Shown: positions 22,714 to 35,215, counted from the stretch's first letter. The stretch: 64,000 bases of DNA from Aphrocallistes beatrix (GCA_963281255.1 OY725505.1:3162001-3226000), one strand, 5' to 3'. The notes: generated by a model not told the origin, from the letters alone. Numbers and translations are program-made.

Positions 22714-24336
22714 ATGTCGTTCAGTTACTTACAGGGGAGATCTGATGCTTATCAAGACGTGTTATCAAGTGGCAGGGGCGAATTGTTGTCGTCGCAATTG
22801 GGACACTCCCCCTCCTACTTTGACACCTCATCTTCCATAAACCCACTCCACCCCGATCTGAAAGATTCCTTGGAACATGATTTGAAGAGAGAGTATGAGC
22901 TGGAGGCTAGAAGGAACTATGAGCGGGAAAGGGAACTTGAGGATGAAAGAGAAGTTGTCGGGAGGGGGTACCTCCATGAAAGAGAGGAACTGGAGAGGGA
23001 TCGAAGGGCCGAATTGGAGAGGGACCGACGACTGGATGTGGCACGCGGGAATATTCGCGCGCGCAACACGAAAGTTGTCATCGACAACTTACCATATAGT
23101 GTGAAGTGGCCCGAGTTGAAAGAGTTCATGAAGAAGTCAGGAGACGTGGCATTCGCAGACGTTTTCACGGACTCTCTCGGAAAATCGAAAGGAGCGGGGA
23201 TCGTGGAGTATGTGAGTATCGACGGGGCGGACCGCGCTCTAAATGAGTTGGACGGGCAAGAGTTCCTTGGCCGGCGCTTATCGGTGAGAGAGGATCGGTA
23301 CCCGGAAGTTAGCGAGGAGCTGAAACGGAGTGCGCTCGGGCTAGGTCGCGCCGCTCCAGTTTTCTCCCCCCCTAGCGGTCCCCCCGGCCAAGGTGACCCC
23401 TCGTGTACCGTCTTCGTGGGAAACTTGGATTATGACATCACGTGGCAGAAGTTGAAAGATGTCTTTCGAGTGGCGGGCATGGTGATACGAACGGACGTGT
23501 TTTCGGACAAGGATGGGAGGTCTCGAGGTTATGGAACTGTGGAGTACAGTCGCCCGAAAGAGGCGCTGAATGCTATCATAATGTTCCACGGACAAATGCT
23601 GAACAATCGACCTATGCTAGTTAGAATGGATAAAGCTAACATGAGTACAAACGAACCCCCACCCTTACGGATAATGCGAGGATCTGATTCGCCGAGAATC
23701 CAGCTGGGTGGCATCGATAGGAAAAGGCGCGAAATGACACTCCGGGAGTTGGAGGATCGTTCCCATGACGACAGAATAATGTCGCGGCGATATTTGGATA
23801 GTTTCGCTCTGTCTCGTGATCCGATCGATTCGATTCGGCGCATAAGGGACCCATACGATGACCTCATTTTGACGCGGGAAATGAGGCGTGAAAGTCTGCT
23901 GGATAGGTACAGAGACCCAATGCCAGAGCCTATTTATACCAGAGACCTCCTGGATGGATATCCACTCCCAGCTTCTAAGCGGTCCCGTATCTCTCTCCTC
24001 AATCGAACTTTCTCTCCTCCCCCCCCGAGAAGGGATTTCGGAATCCGGCGTGAAGCCCCTTTGCGTGCGCCAAAAAGCGCCACGGGTGGTTCCAACCGGA
24101 GTGTGTTCGTCCGCAATCTTCCGTACTCGATCAGCTGGCAAGATCTGAAAGATGTGTTTCGAGATTCGGGGTTCGTTGCGAATGCTGAAGTGGCAAAAGA
24201 TGACGCCGGAAAATCGCGTGGATTCGGATTGGTTACTTTTGAGACGAGTGAGGATGCGAAACAAGCAATCGAGAAATTTGATGGGTATGAGATGAAAGGG
24301 AGGAAACTGGAGGTGCGAATGGATAAGTATGAATAA
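22714..24336 (+). CDS. Three-RRM RNA-binding protein, hnRNP M / MYEF2-like
   Basis: A 540-residue intronless gene. RRM1 is at about 119-195 (VVIDNLPYS, KGAGIVEY), RRM2 at about 231-306 (CTVFVGNLDY, RGYGTVEY) and RRM3 at about 462-538 (SVFVRNLPYS, RGFGLVTFE). This layout, two adjacent N-terminal RRMs, a long Arg/Asp/Met-rich linker and a C-terminal RRM, matches hnRNP M, MYEF2 and fly Rumpelstiltskin, nuclear regulators of splicing and mRNA fate. Residues 55-115 are a charged Glu/Arg helix. A possible polyadenylation signal AATAAA lies at 25128-25133. The lack of introns among intron-rich neighbours could mean an old retrocopy or intron loss; the frame is intact. Confidence 0.87.
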   Translation: MSFSYLQGRSDAYQDVLSSGRGELLSSQLGHSPSYFDTSSSINPLHPDLKDSLEHDLKREYELEARRNYERERELEDEREVVGRGYLHEREELERDRRAELERDRRLDVARGNIRARNTKVVIDNLPYSVKWPELKEFMKKSGDVAFADVFTDSLGKSKGAGIVEYVSIDGADRALNELDGQEFLGRRLSVREDRYPEVSEELKRSALGLGRAAPVFSPPSGPPGQGDPSCTVFVGNLDYDITWQKLKDVFRVAGMVIRTDVFSDKDGRSRGYGTVEYSRPKEALNAIIMFHGQMLNNRPMLVRMDKANMSTNEPPPLRIMRGSDSPRIQLGGIDRKRREMTLRELEDRSHDDRIMSRRYLDSFALSRDPIDSIRRIRDPYDDLILTREMRRESLLDRYRDPMPEPIYTRDLLDGYPLPASKRSRISLLNRTFSPPPPRRDFGIRREAPLRAPKSATGGSNRSVFVRNLPYSISWQDLKDVFRDSGFVANAEVAKDDAGKSRGFGLVTFETSEDAKQAIEKFDGYEMKGRKLEVRMDKYE

Positions 24337-25127
24337 ACCCCCTTCTGCATTCCATTTACTTAATCCTGTAGTCAGGAAGCTTATTAGTTTTTGTTTGTGG
24401 CTCTGTTTGTTAGTTATTATACTTTAGTAGTGAAGTGGTTTGAGGACACTTTTTCACACCTCGAGGTTGGTAGGTGGTTTGGGTTGGCTTTACTGTGGTA
24501 TGTTGACTGCCACTTGAAATGTGTCGGATTGAGATGTGTCACAAGTCGAAATAGATTAGACAATTTGTGATCAAATTTATCCAAAATTCTGTGATAAAAA
24601 TAGAATTTTACTCAAAAATTATTGCATATGTTGCAATTTCTAGTTTTTAACACCTCCGTTTGTGAAGAATTTGTTGGTAAACAAGTCTGTAAACATCGCA
24701 ATTGTTCGTTGGTGAAATAATTTGTTGGAAGCCATCGGCTAATCAGCTTTCAGAGTCTGACCTCTTCTGACAATGTTAAACTTTGAATTGACAATATTAA
24801 CCAATCGAATTACAGAGTTTAAATGTGGCAAACAATCTTAAACCACAACGAACTAATTCGACCCTCAATTCATAATCCACCTTGAAATGTAGAACTAAGA
24901 TCTAACCATTCAGAGTAGAGTTATGTGTGAAGTGGTATGGTGGCTGATTTTGTGGCTGAGTGAATTTGATTGTGCAACTACTGTATGCACTCTGTATAAC
25001 ATCTATTTAACTGGAGTGTATAAATATTACTTCGAATAGTTTTAGTAGATTTTCTTACAAAATGAACACAAATTCTTGATTATATTTCTATTTTGAGATT
25101 GGTGGATGTAAGCATTGAATTACTTTC

Positions 25128-25133
25128 AATAAA
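25128..25133 (+). terminator. Candidate polyadenylation signal AATAAA (hnRNP M-like gene)
   Basis: AATAAA about 790 bp after the stop at 24336. Position is plausible but unproven. Confidence 0.4.
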
Positions 25134-25348
25134 TTTTGATCCCAAAAGGGGCCTATTTTGGACGGTCATACTGGATTCAATCTGACCACTTTTTAATCCG
25201 AATTTTGTCACAATTGAACCACTCCAAACTGGTGGCTGCATTTAGTTGTCCGTTTATTTAAACGTTTGTTTAACTGTACAGATGAACACCTATTTGGATT
25301 TTCTTATTTTTAACTCAAATTTGATACTTTAAATAGTAACATTCTAAA

Positions 25349-28047
25349 ATGGGGAACCCGCTGCTAGAAGCTCTCCACCCCTTCATCTCAATAACTCCAG
25401 AAGTAGAGAAACCACAGCGGAAGATCGCCTTCAAAGAGAAAGTCATGTGGACGGTGATAACACTCCTCATCTTCTTGGTCTGCTGCCAGATTCCCTTATA
25501 TGGCATTATATCCAGCGAGTCAGCTGATCCTCTCTACTGGATGAGAGTCATGATGGCTTCCAACAGAGGGACACTGATGGAATTGGGGATTTCACCCATC
25601 GTGACGAGTTCTCTCATCATGCAGTTCTTGGCCGGGGCCAAAATTATCGATATTGGGTCTACTCCGAAAGATCGAGCGCTTTTTGAGGGAGCGCAGAAAC
25701 TTTTTGGTGTCGTTATGACGTTTGGACAGGCCACCGCTTATGTGATGACAGGTGAGTGGTGTCGATTGTGGCATTTGTGTCGCGCTCGACACTTTTAACC
25801 GTAGAATGCCGACTAGGGGACACAGTCAGGGGTTTATCTAGGTGCTCGGTCGGCACTTATAGGTGCCAGTCTGGTATCGTCCGAGGAGCCAAGGTGCTTG
25901 CAGTGTGATTCGATTTTGGTCCCGGGTTGCTATCACCCCTTGAATTACAAGATAAACCACTGTTTGGGTGCCATATAACTTTTATCACCTCCAAAAAAGT
26001 GCCGGATTGGAAAATCCTAGATAAACCCATGGACACAGTGTCCCCGATATCGCGGATGTCTCCCAGCCATTTTATATGCCACTGAAGCCATATAAATGCT
26101 CGGCATTCTACAGTTAAGTCTGTGAATATAAACTCATTGAGCCTATGATTAAACATATTTTCACACCTCTAATTTATCCATTCATCCTTCAACACCCTAG
26201 TTACAATCCTCCCCTCTAGGAATGTACGGAGAACCATCCTCACTCGGTGTAGTGGTCTGCATGTTAATCATTATCCAGCTGTTAGTAGCGGGTTTAGTGG
26301 TTCTATTATTAGACGAGCTCCTACAGAAAGGCTACGGTTTGGGGTCTGGAATTTCATTATTTATAACCACAAACATTTGTGAGACAATTATCTGGAAGGC
26401 TTTCAGTCCAATGACAATCAACTCTGGGAGAGGGACAGAATTCGAGGGAGCTGTCATTGCTCTGTTCCATCTTCTGGCAACGAGAGACGATAAAATTAGG
26501 GCTTTGAAGGAATCTTTTTATAGAGCAAACTTACCGAATCTGACCAACCTCCTTGCGACTTTTGTTATCTTCCTTGTTGTGATCTATTTTCAGGGGTTTA
26601 AGGTTGACATTCCAATCAAGTCAACTCGTTACCGGGGTCAGAATACTTCCTATCCGATCAAATTGTTTTACACTTCCAACATTCCAATCATTCTTCAGGG
26701 AGCTCTCGTATCCAACCTTTTCATCATATCCCAGGTAGGAACGATTTGTTTACTCAGTTGTTTGTTTGTTTGTTTGTTTATTTGTTTGTTTGTTTGTTTG
26801 TTTGTTTGTTTGTTTGTTTGTTTGTTTGTTTGTTTGTTTGTTTGTTTGTTTGTTTGTTTGTTTGTTTACTTGTTTACTCGTGTAGATGATATCAAGTCGG
26901 TTCTCGGGGAACTTCCTAGTGGACCTGTTGGGCAGGTGGCAGCAGGCCAGCTACAGATCCGTTCCGATCGGAGGTCTCTGCTACTACCTCTCAGCTCCGG
27001 AATCCTTCACCAGTGCATTCCTAGACCCCTTGCACACTGTCCTGTACATAGCCTTCATGCTGGGCTCCTGTGCATTCCTATCCAAGACCTGGATAGATGT
27101 GAGTTAGTTTGGTATGGTGGAAATAGTTCACAAAAAAACGGAAATAGTTCGACTTTCCAAAAAAGGAAATAGTTCACATAAAAACCACCATTGATCCTAA
27201 TGATAAACAGTCGAACTATTTCCTTTTTCGAAAAGCCATTTCCGCATTACCAGTTAGTTTAGTTGAGAATTGGGACCACTATGAGCCACATAATGTGGAA
27301 TACGGACATACATTACACACCGTGCATCCCGTAAGGAATGTTTTTTTAAAGGAGATCTTGGTGAACAAATTAGACCACGATTTTGGGAGTTACACTACGA
27401 ATTGGGTCACGATTTTTTCGACGCATTCCTAGTTTCATATTTTTTCTGTGGTTGAAACCCCGGATGGCTTGTGTTTTTTTCTATTTATAGTAAATACCCC
27501 GAAATTTTATGGCTTCCCCGCCTAAAATGGCTTAAACCGGAAATGACGCGTCATATTCCAGGGGCAATGGAGTTGACCTAATTAACACGGTTAACCTGGG
27601 TTCCACCAAGGTATTAATAACCTTTAAAAGACTTCTATAGGGCATCTCTATACTAAGAGCTGCACTAAAAAAGTTGAAAACCTCACAGTAATTGCTCATA
27701 GAAGAACAACGCTCTTTCCATTATTCACCATTCACCATTCACTCCACTCTCTCTCCTATTTATAGGTTTCCGGCTCCTCAGCTAAAGACGTGGCTAAACA
27801 GCTGAGGGACCAGAACATGGTGATAGTGGGCTACCGTGAGACCACCATGGTGCAGCACCTCAACCAGTACATCCCAACCGCCGCGGCTTTTGGCGGGCTT
27901 TGCATTGGCGCCCTATCAGTGATCGCGGATTTTATGGGCGCCATTGGTTCCGGAACTGGAATTTTATTGGCTGTGACGATGATCTATCAGTATTTTGAGA
28001 TTTTCGCCAAAGAACAGGAGTCTCTTGCTAACTATATGATATTTTAA
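25349..28047 (+). CDS. SEC61A1: SEC61 translocon alpha subunit
   Basis: Protein-conducting channel of the ER membrane. Exons 25349-25751, 26220-26734, 26886-27098 and 27766-28047 give 470 residues (human 476). Nearly every segment is recognisable: [62 protein letters not shown] and [13 protein letters not shown]. The loop after [12 protein letters not shown] is about six residues shorter than in vertebrates and the tail ends LANYMIF. Intron 1 holds nested transposon relics, intron 2 a long TTTG tract, and intron 3 a Mutator-like element and another dispersed repeat. A candidate AATAAA is at 28443-28448. Confidence 0.98.
25797..26117. mobile_element. Inverted-repeat element hosting a hAT insertion
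   Basis: Outer ends AACCGTAGAATGCCGA (left) and TCGGCATTCTACAGTT (right) are inverted copies. The interior is split by the 205-bp hAT element. Superfamily not assigned. Confidence 0.65.
25827..26031. mobile_element. Non-autonomous hAT element, 205 bp, in SEC61A intron 1
   Basis: Ends CAGGGGTTTATCTAGG and CCTAGATAAACCCATG form an imperfect inverted repeat. A perfect 8-bp duplication GACACAGT sits at 25819-25826 and 26032-26039. It is inserted in another inverted-repeat element (25797-26117). Confidence 0.88.
26757..26868. repeat. (TTTG)n microsatellite, SEC61A intron 2
   Basis: Fills most of a 151-bp intron, followed by TTGTTTACTCGTGTAG (acceptor). Confidence 0.95.
27111..27251. mobile_element. 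Mutator-like MITE (family G) in SEC61A intron 3
   Basis: 141 bp, GGTATGGTGGAAATAG to CCGCATTACC, perfect 9-bp duplication AGTTAGTTT at 27102-27110 and 27252-27260. It inserted only 12 bp after the exon 3 donor. Confidence 0.9.
27456..27572. repeat. Family H repeat in SEC61A intron 3
   Basis: ACCCCGGATGGCTTGTG, CTATTTATAGTAAATACCCC, to CCAGGGGCAATGGAG. Confidence 0.75.
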
Positions 28048-28693
28048 CTAGCATATCTGTGTAGGTAGTTGGTAGTTAGGGTGTGTGCTATTCTAGAATC
28101 TATTTGGCTAATAATAGTAATAATTGAATTGTGTGTGATTATTATGATAACTGGAACCATGTATAGGGGCGAATACCAAACTAGGACACTCAAACATTCA
28201 CATTCTAAAAATAGGATGGCATTAACTTTATCCCCCATTGGAGTGTATCCTGTGGAATCTAATTGTTTAATTCTTACGAAGATTTATTTAAACGACCACT
28301 TCGTAGTGTCTCTGATATTTATTTTGTAAAAATCCATTTGTTTATATACATATTTACATTTCCGATAAAAATTAATAATTGTTAGAAGTAATATTCATGA
28401 ATCTTCGTCGAAAACCAATGCAATTAGTGTAAACATTTATAAAATAAAGCAGATCGGCTAACTGATCGAAGATTTTCTTAACCATTAACCGAGATTGGCG
28501 GCGGTTAGCCGGTTAACCGAATCCAGCCTTGGTTAATGGTTTCACTAGAATAATCGTATTTTCACACCTAAGTTAGAAAACTAACATAATACCTAGAACA
28601 TTATTATACTCAAATACCAACATATGAATATTCATGTTCACACCTCAAATGTAAACGATTAAACCTTAACCCTACATTCCATAGCATAAGATC
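28048..28693. other. Intergenic stretch SEC61A to SLC12
   Basis: No gene. Two TTCACACCT words at 28561-28569 and 28637-28645 lie 50-130 bp before the SLC12 ATG. Confidence 0.75.
28443..28448 (+). terminator. Candidate polyadenylation signal AATAAA (SEC61A)
   Basis: AATAAA 396 bp after the SEC61A stop and 246 bp before the next start codon. Confidence 0.45.
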
Positions 28694-31600
28694 ATGGCAA
28701 CCAATGATGATGACGTGACGTCATCATCTAAATCACTTCGCTTCACAGTCTCACACGTGGATTCGGAAGAGGCAAGCACTGGGAACAAAGGGAGGCGTCC
28801 CTCGGGCCTCTACGACCAATCAGAATCGAGCGTTGGGAGAGGTTCCCTCGGTTACACGACACTTAACACCCAAGAAGCTTATCCGAACACTCTCTACTAC
28901 CGAGACCAGGATACCAGTCAGGTTAGGAGTTATGTGCATACTGTAGTGATAAAATTAGAATCCCCCGCCTAATTAGTTCCAGTTCCAATAGGCAGTGGAA
29001 TTGAAACAGAGACCGACACTGAGAGAACTCCACGAGGCGCCAATTACCTCTCACTTCAAATCTCCGATTCCACACTCCAAACTCAAGTCTTCTCTTTCCG
29101 AGGAGAATCTACACAGAAGTGAACCGGGAATCTTTTCAAGGATTTGTCCTATATTTAGGTAATAACTCTGTGCTATAAATAGTGTGGATAGATATCAACA
29201 TTTGTAATTCAGTTTGATTCATGTTTGTTTGTTTGTTTGTTTGTTTGTTTGTTTGTTTGTTTGTTTGTTTGTTTGTTTGTTTTGTTTGTTTGTGTATTTA
29301 TATGTTTCAGTGTGATCTAATAATATTACTTTCAACTTATTTTTAGATCAAAACCTCCTGAAAATGTTGACACAGAAATGGCAATGGAGAGTAAAAGCAG
29401 ACGTTTAAGGTGTTGTAAACAAACAAACAAACAACCAAAACACAAACAAGTGAAGGAGCGTGTGAAATTCGGTTGGATCAGGGGGGTATTGATAAGATGT
29501 CTGTTGAACATTTGGGGTGTGATGTTGTTCATTCGTCTTTCTTGGGTGGTGGGACAATCAGGGATTGGGTATGCCAGTCTGATAATCCTGCTCAGCACCC
29601 TAGTGACACTTCTCACCACTATGTCCATGTCTGCCATCTCCACCAACGGAGAGATAAAGGGAGGAGGGGCCTACTACCTCATCAGTAGGAGCTTGGGGCC
29701 TAACTTGGGAGGTGCGATAGGGATCATATTCAGGTTAGATGTGTGAAATGTTATTTTAGTTTCTGGTTCAATTTGAACAAATAATAACAAACAAACAAAC
29801 AAACAAACAAACAAACAAACAAACAAACAAACAAACAAACAAACAAACAAACAAACAAACGAACAAACAAACCATTGAGTGTGACTGGTATCTATTCGTG
29901 TAGCATTGCCAACGTGGTTGCTGTGGCATTGTACGTGGTTGGATTTGCAGAGACTCTGAAAGACTTGATTAAAGATTACACATTCCTTCCGCCCGAACAC
30001 GAAGTCAACTACGTCCGCCTCATAGGCGTCATAACCGTGACTTTCCTCCTTGGCATCACTCTGGTGGGATTGGAATGGGAAGCTAAAGTGCAGTTGGTTC
30101 TACTCGCCATTCTAATAATAGCCATGATTGATTTCCTGATTGGTACATTCTTCCCGCCTGAACGCGGGCTTTGGCGCCCGGAAATTCCATTCGGCCTTTC
30201 CTGTCTCCAGGGGTTCAGTGGGTACAGTTTGGACTCGTTTATAGGTAACTGGGCAGACTCGTATACAGAAGATAACACCTTCATTTCCGTGTTCGCCATT
30301 TTCTTCCCTGCTGCCACTGGCATACTAGCTGGCGCCAATATCTCCGGCGACTTGAAGGTGAGAATTGTTGTTTTATTTTTGTTTACTTTAATATACAAAC
30401 AACAAAAGTGAAAATTTATTTGTAGAATATGGATGCATTTTTTTGTTTTCACGAATTCTCTTTTAAAAACCTAAGCAAAAATACAGATCACTATTAAAGA
30501 TATTTTAAATAGTTGTATATACAAACCTGTTTACTTTCCTCTACAAAACAACAACAACAACAACAACAACAACTAAACTTGTTTGTTCCTTTAGAATCCT
30601 CAGATTGCAATCCCTAAAGGCACGTTCACTGCCATTATCCTCTCTTCCACCGTCTACCTGGCTATGGCATGGCTGATCAGTTTTGTAATGGTGAGAGACG
30701 CTCCAGGATTGTGTCTCTACAACCAATTCTACTTCAACACCTCTCTATCCCCAAATGTGTCCTGTACACAGTTCCTGGCGCCTAATTTCACTTGTCCTGG
30801 TGGGCAGGATGTGGCATTGTGGCGCAATATTTCCGCGCCTTGTTTGGACAGCGATTGTGAGTTTGGATTGCGTGAAAATACGCAAATGATTAGACTCGTA
30901 TCTGCCACTGGTTTCTTAGTGACAGCTGGCATCTTCTCTGCCACTCTCTCTTCTGCACTCACTTCTCTGATTAGCGCGCCTAAGGTTAGTTCATAAAGCA
31001 AACAAACAAACAAACAAACAAACAAACAAACAAACAAACAAACAAACAAACAAACAAACAAACAAACAAACAAAAACAAACAAACAAACAACAAACAAAC
31101 AAACAAACGAACGAACAAACAGACAAACAAACAAACAAACAAACGAACGAACAAACAGACAAGCATTCGTGTGTACTTATTGATGTTGTTATTTACCTAT
31201 ATATTGTCACATCTCACTCAGATATTCCAGAGAGTGTGTCGGGACAGAATATTCCCATTCATCCACGTGTTCGGTGTGGGTGGGTGGACAGGAACTGGCA
31301 CGGAACCAATCCGCGGGTACTTCCTCACCTACGTCATCGCCCTAGCCTTCATCTTAATCGGAAGTCTCAACGCTATCGCACCAATCATCTCCAACTTCTT
31401 CCTAGCATCGTATCTGCTCATAAACTATGCAACATTCACAGCTGAGATTGGGAACTCGCCGGGTTGGCGCCCGAGTTTCAAGTTCTACAACAAATGGGTT
31501 TCTCTGCTGGCTGCGCTCCTATGCCTACTCATCATGTTCTTCATCCAATGGCAGACGGCGCTCATGACAGTAGTTCTGATTCTGCTTTTGTATAAATACG

Positions 31601-34600
31601 TGGATTTCATTCGGAAACCTGATGTCAACTGGGGCTCTTCCACCCAAGCTTACAGGCATAGATCTGCAATTGTAAGTGTTAAGCGACACTTTGAGGTGTC
31701 AGAAACTGGAACTAATATACACATAGTTCCAGCTGTTTGAAAGTTCAAGTTTACCTTCCTTTCTCTTGACGGAATTTTTAAATCTAAAATCATTTTCAAG
31801 TTGCAAATTCATTTTCATAAAGGCCAAATAATTATTTTCCAAACTATAAATAATTACTTTAAATATATACCCCACAGTTAGATAAACGAGTCTATTTTTA
31901 GTAACATAACATGTGTCACTTCCGATAGGTGAACCTATACAAGCTAGAGACGCTGCCAGAACATGTCAAGAACTTTCGTCCCCAAATGTTGGTTGTAACT
32001 GGAAACCCGGAAATGACATATCTCTCTAAAGACCCAGACCTTGTCTTCCTCGCTGCTAACATTATCCGAAGTATAGGCATCAACGTGTACGGACAAGTAG
32101 TGACTGGGGGATTCGAAACGAACTGTCAAATTGCCCAGCGAATTGAGGAAAACCAACGTGAATGGCTTGCAAGCAACAGACTGAGGGGTTTTTATAATGT
32201 CGTTGTGTCTGATACGTATATTCAAGGGATCCAATCCCTTTTACAGTTGGCTGGTGTGGGGAAATTGAAGCCTAACATCTTGTATATGGGATACCCTGAA
32301 GGATGGATGGAGTTGAGCGATGAAAAGTTGGACGTTTATCTCAATACAATTCATTGGGCCTTCGATTTGAATCTAGGTGTCTGTCTGTTACGAGTCCAGA
32401 ACAGAGAAAAGTATTTCGAGAGAAAAGATAAACACTTTTTATTTAAATTCATGACGTAAGTGTAAATGTAAATAACAACAAATAACATAAAATTTTAACG
32501 TTCTAAAAAGTAGGATTGTAACTAATGTGCTAAAATTATCTGAATTGAACTATTTTAAGAGTTTTTCATGTTTAATGATAGTAAACAATATTAAATTTTG
32601 AAGTGTGAATATTTATTTAAACATAGGTCAGTCAAAAACATTGCATATCAACATCCAAACATAACAACCGTTGGGAAGAAAAGGAATCCAAAGCAAGCGA
32701 ACAGAGATTTAGCTGAGTTTACCACCAACAAATTACCTCCAATTGAATCTCTGATTTCTAGAGACTTATCAGTTAAAAATAACTCAATGGATGACCTCAA
32801 TAATGAAGTTCTTTTTGAGGTAAATTTGTTTGTTTGTTTGTTTTGATACTTCACACCTTTATTATTATCAATGTTTATTGAAACTATGATCTGTTTGCAC
32901 TTTGATTAATCATATTTTCACACCTTTATATATTCATATTGTCTTAATTTCTTTATAATTTCCATTTAACTTCGTTGCCTAGGAATTTTGCTGCGTCATT
33001 TCCGGTTTAAGCTATTTTTAGTAGGGAAGCCATACAAGTTTGGGAGTAGTTACTATAAATAGAAAAATCCCAGGTGCAAAATATTAATACACTAAATCTC
33101 TATTTAGAAAGAAGAACCTCTTCTCGAATTCCATACAGCCCCATCAGTAACCATTGACCCGCGAGGACACCAAATTCACACCTCCGAAAGTGATTCTGAA
33201 CCAGAGACAGATGTAGAATCTAAGACACCTCCGAGCATATTTTCACTGCCACAAGACAGAGGCTATATAGACGTGTGGTGGTTGTATGATGATGGAGGAT
33301 TGGCGCTACTTCTGCCATACTTGCTCACGCGACACAAAAAGTGGCGTGGAGTGTCGCTGAGGATATTTTTAGCCTCTTCTCCTAACAATACCGGGCAGAA
33401 GCATAAGCATATTCAAATGCTGAAACGGTTTCGCATTCCATTCTCGAGTGTGGAGGAAGTTTCTACTCTGAATGATGCGCCCTCTTCTGAAAGTGTCGCT
33501 TTATATCGCACCTTCTCTGAAGCAGATAATAACGAAAAGGTTTGAGTTTAGACGAAATCGTTTGAAAATAAGGATTTATTTTAATGCCAGCAGCCGATAA
33601 CACTCGTTTTATGGAGTAATGTTTCAGCTGAGAAAAATGCAAATTCAAGAGTTTTAATATCTCACCGACGGTGTGGTGGAAATAGTTCACACAAAAACCG
33701 GAAATAGTTCGAAAAAAACACACCATTAATCCTAATGATAAAAAGTCAAACTATTTCCTAAATCCGCAATTCGAACTACGTATTTCATTTTTCGAAAAGT
33801 CGAACCATTTCCGCATTATCCTCACCACACATTAACAATCCATTTAAATAATTCATAGAATCCCCATTGCCCCAATCAGTCAGATACAGTTGTCTCCTAA
33901 CATCTGGAATTCACTTGTTACGAGTAGAGCTTGCTATTGGGCGAGAGATTAACATTGTGTATATTTGGCGCAATAAGAGTAACGTTAATGTTAATGGATG
34001 AATCTTAACATTTAATTAACAATTGCTAGATGTAGTATAAACCCCGCCTAAAACTAATTCCGTTATGATTCAGTGAAGTCATTTTAGTGCGGGGAAACCA
34101 TAGAATATGTATGTGTTTACTATAAATAGGTGAACCCTCTGTCAACTTAAAAGATTTTCCCTTTTTTTCTTGGTATTTTTATAGCTTCTTTTCTATTTTT
34201 GATGTGCAATTCAGTTTGTCACTTCTGTTGTTTGTTCCTATTCTAAATATATAGCAAGAAATTCTGCATTTTTCCCGCCCAAATAATCCTAGTGACGATA
34301 ACGCAAATTATATATTTTTGTTGTGAAACTGAAATTTGCACAATCGGGCGGGGAAATGAGAGTATATAAGTTACCATAGCTCTGTTGCTAGAAATTATTT
34401 GTAAATATTTTCAAGATTTTGTTTTGCTTGAAATTCAGTTTCACCAGTATTTACGCGAGTATATATTCATATTTTCACACCTTTAGGCATCGTATCTTGA
34501 CCAGAAAACAACACGGATGATCCGTTTAGGGGAGTTATTGAGGGAAAATTCGAAAAACGCTCGATTGGTGATTCTAACGATCTCAGTTCCTCGCCGTATC

Positions 34601-34711
34601 TCGAATTCTCCGAGACAGTACCTTTCCTGGTTAGAAATCGTCTCCAAAGATTTACCCCCTACCCTCCTCATGCGTGGAAATCAACAGGATGTGATCACAT
34701 TCTACTCGTAA
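28694..34711 (+). CDS. SLC12 cation-chloride cotransporter (NKCC/NCC type)
   Basis: Electroneutral Na/K/Cl or Na/Cl cotransporter of the plasma membrane. Exons: 28694-28921, 28992-29158, 29347-29733, 29904-30357, 30595-30984, 31222-31671, 31929-32455, 32627-32819, 33108-33539, 34487-34711; total 1150 residues, the usual size. Landmarks: N-terminal [10 protein letters not shown] after a NTLYY stretch resembling the SPAK/OSR1-phosphorylated Thr region, then [60 protein letters not shown], [24 protein letters not shown], a long cytosolic domain ([11 protein letters not shown]) and the terminal [22 protein letters not shown] region. It is closer to SLC12A1/2/3 than to KCCs. Exon 3 carries a short lysine/glutamine-rich insert ([11 protein letters not shown]) before the first helix, apparently repeat-derived. 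Confidence 0.93.
29223..29294. repeat. (TTTG)n microsatellite, SLC12 intron 2
   Basis: About 17 units, one interrupted by an extra T. Confidence 0.93.
29787..29872. repeat. (CAAA)n microsatellite, SLC12 intron 3
   Basis: About 21 units, 32 bp before the acceptor. Confidence 0.95.
30998..31160. repeat. (CAAA)n with variants, SLC12 intron 5
   Basis: Begins 13 bp after the donor; CGAA, CAGA and AACAAA variants cluster in the second half. Confidence 0.93.
32972..33073. repeat. Family H repeat, reverse, SLC12 intron 8
   Basis: GCGTCATTTCCGGTTTAAGC then GGGAAGCCATACAAGTTTGG and CTATAAATAGAAAAATCCC. Confidence 0.7.
33670..33820. mobile_element. Mutator-like MITE (family G) in SLC12 intron 9
   Basis: GGTGTGGTGGAAATAG to CCGCATTATC. 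Flanks CTCACCGAC and CTCACCACA are a partly decayed 9-bp duplication. Confidence 0.82.
34041..34130. repeat. Family H repeat, reverse, SLC12 intron 9
   Basis: ACCCCGCCTAAAAC, GCGGGGAAACCATAGAAT, then CTATAAATAGG; decayed in the centre. Confidence 0.6.
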
Positions 34712-35026
34712 ACAACAACAACAACAACAGTCAGTTTTGTGTGTGTATATTTGTTTTCAAACAACTTCGAGATTTTATTCAGCAAATTTGGTGTGATTTT
34801 ATTTGATTTATGGTGAAATTTGTCTATATATATTATCGGTTTTAACTCTTATTAACTTTGTTTATCTTTGTTTACTACAAATAGGGAGGTGTGAACATTT
34901 CCTTTAAAACCTAAAAATAGTTTTCAACTCGCTAAATTTATTTTTAGACCAATTTTTGTAAAAGAAAACGAAATTTAAAACTTCCCTCTTTGCACTCAGT
35001 TATTCAGCTCACAATTCTCCTAAATA

Positions 35027-35215
35027 CAGTCGACTCCGCTTAATAGGGTCACTGTTTAATCGGGTCAGCCGCTTAATCGGGTCACTTTTGGCAGGACCGG
35101 AATAGCTCTCACACATAGAGGCTAATACAGGAATATTTTCGGTTAATAGGGTTCTCCGCTTAATCGGGGCAAAATGTCCTCTGACCGATGTGACCCTATT
35201 AAGCGGAGTCGACTG
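35027..35215. mobile_element. Pogo-like MITE family A directly upstream of the RB-family start
   Basis: Complete 189-bp copy, TA-flanked, with an extra GGGTCAGCCGCTTAATC module near the left end. Its end is 25 bp before the ATG at 35241. Confidence 0.9.

Noticed and set aside
22895..24350. Several alternative frames within the three-RRM gene, up to 199 codons
   Set aside because: Shadows of one well-supported coding frame with RNP motifs.
25857..26156. Minus-strand 99-codon frame in SEC61A intron 1
   Set aside because: It crosses the hAT element and shows no recognisable protein features.
28561..28645. Paired T-box sites as an SLC12 enhancer
   Set aside because: The same word is scattered through introns of unrelated genes at high density, so position alone does not support a specific enhancer.
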